Origin: Tolypeutes matacus
Taxonomy: Eukaryota > Chordata > Mammalia > Cingulata > Chlamyphoridae
Direction of reading: 5' to 3'
DNA length: 64,000 nucleotides
NCBI GenBank assembly: GCA_026826555.1
Contig: JAKSZT010020895.1
Span: 1,401,303 to 1,465,302 of the forward strand
In this document: piece by piece, positions 63,413 to 64,000 of the stretch
How the letters are laid out: every line of letters starts with the position of its first letter
Numbering within the stretch: the first letter of the stretch is position 1
Program-made: the position numbers and the translations under genes
Notes under the pieces: model-generated
What the model was told of the DNA's origin: nothing
Database searches by the model: none
Seen by the model: the letters and a program-made list of their open reading frames with translations, nothing else

Positions 63413-63530
63413 ATTAACACCAATCCTGTGTAAACTCTTCCAAAAAATTGAAGAGAAATGAAAATTACCCAACATATTTTAAGAAGCCAACATCACCCGA
63501 ATACCTTCCTTCTTGATAGAAGAGCTGTTA
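63413..63530 (+). mobile_element. Short L1 ORF2 fragment
   Basis: About 115 bp of reverse transcriptase region: AATCCTGTGTAAACTCTTCC and AAGCCAACATCACCCGAATA match 46430-46510, then it jumps to the CTTCCTTCTTGATAGA block equivalent to about 46806, with the middle deleted. No tail. Confidence 0.7.
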
Positions 63531-64000
63531 ATTAATAGCCAAATATAGAATGAAAAACTTTTGTTTGAATCTCTTCATCATACATTACATATTATTATAT
63601 TAAATCAATAGCATTATATATGGAAATATAGCTGATGCGGTTCCGGTTAAACCATAGCTTCTGTTAACTTAGTTTGAATCTCCACACTGATGGAAAACTA
63701 ACAAAGAATTGGTAAACACCTGTGGCATTTTTCAGTATAAATTTTGACCATTCTTTCCATCATTAATACTCTTCACTTTTCCTAAAAAATCTGTGATACA
63801 TCTTCGGCCCTAATCTTGTCACTATCATTCCACATCAACCCATTTTTAATTCCCTCCTCATCTATTTCAAAGATTATTTTAACCATGTCACCCTCAAAAT
63901 AAAAAAAAAAATCTTTTGTGATCAATTGGATCTTAACTACAATTGAATTTATTTCTGTGGTGCAGCTTTAATATTTAGAAATAACTTATAGACAAGTCTT
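63531..64000. other. No recognisable gene
   Basis: AT-rich sequence to the window end, with an A run near 63898-63911. Confidence 0.4.

Overview
The window is nuclear DNA of a placental mammal, almost certainly a xenarthran and most likely an armadillo. It is AT-rich, has no operon-like gene packing, and is dominated by interspersed repeats. The lineage call rests on tRNA-derived DAS-type SINEs (21.5, 23.1 and 41.7 kb), on L1 copies of an unusual type with a long 3'UTR, and on a recurrent solo-LTR family. The species call is inference. I see no intact protein-coding gene, no rRNA or functional tRNA gene, no CRISPR array and no operon.

Layout. 0-5.7 kb: two degenerate L1 ORF2 relics on the + strand, the second split by a solo LTR with a perfect 5-bp target duplication. 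6.5-7.3 kb: a decayed C2H2 zinc-finger exon on the - strand. 8.0-15.2 kb: a 7.2-kb, 5'-truncated L1 flanked by an 18-bp perfect direct repeat; it carries a GC-rich retrocopied 3' mRNA end (own 16-bp duplication) and two successive L1 3'UTR modules. 17.0-17.1 kb: a canonical 127-bp KRAB A-box exon on the - strand, probably the 5' part of the same zinc-finger pseudogene, with a mutated splice donor, beside a GATA microsatellite that contains a 10-N assembly gap. 18.35-18.56 kb: an open, spliced-looking, transmembrane-encoding segment I cannot assign. 21.5-27.9 kb: SINEs, a MIR, an L1 3'UTR fragment and another solo LTR. 32.3-38.2 kb: two L1 5' halves facing each other. 41.1-46.8 kb: an L1 riddled with later insertions. 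48.7-50.3 kb: a broken endogenous retroviral pol remnant on the - strand, split by an LTR. 52.8-55.1 kb: a near full-length Tigger1-like DNA transposon. 57.1 and 60.4 kb: two members of one LTR-like repeat in opposite orientation. 60.9-61.8 kb: an olfactory receptor pseudogene on the - strand.

The components do not work together as a system. The window records layered transposition into an old KRAB zinc-finger pseudogene and an olfactory receptor pseudogene. The most useful results are insertion junctions readable at base level: eight direct-repeat-flanked candidates, seven of them with perfect repeats of 5-18 bp, plus one at 9 bp that is weaker. They allow relative dating of insertions. I found no evidence for a new biological system.
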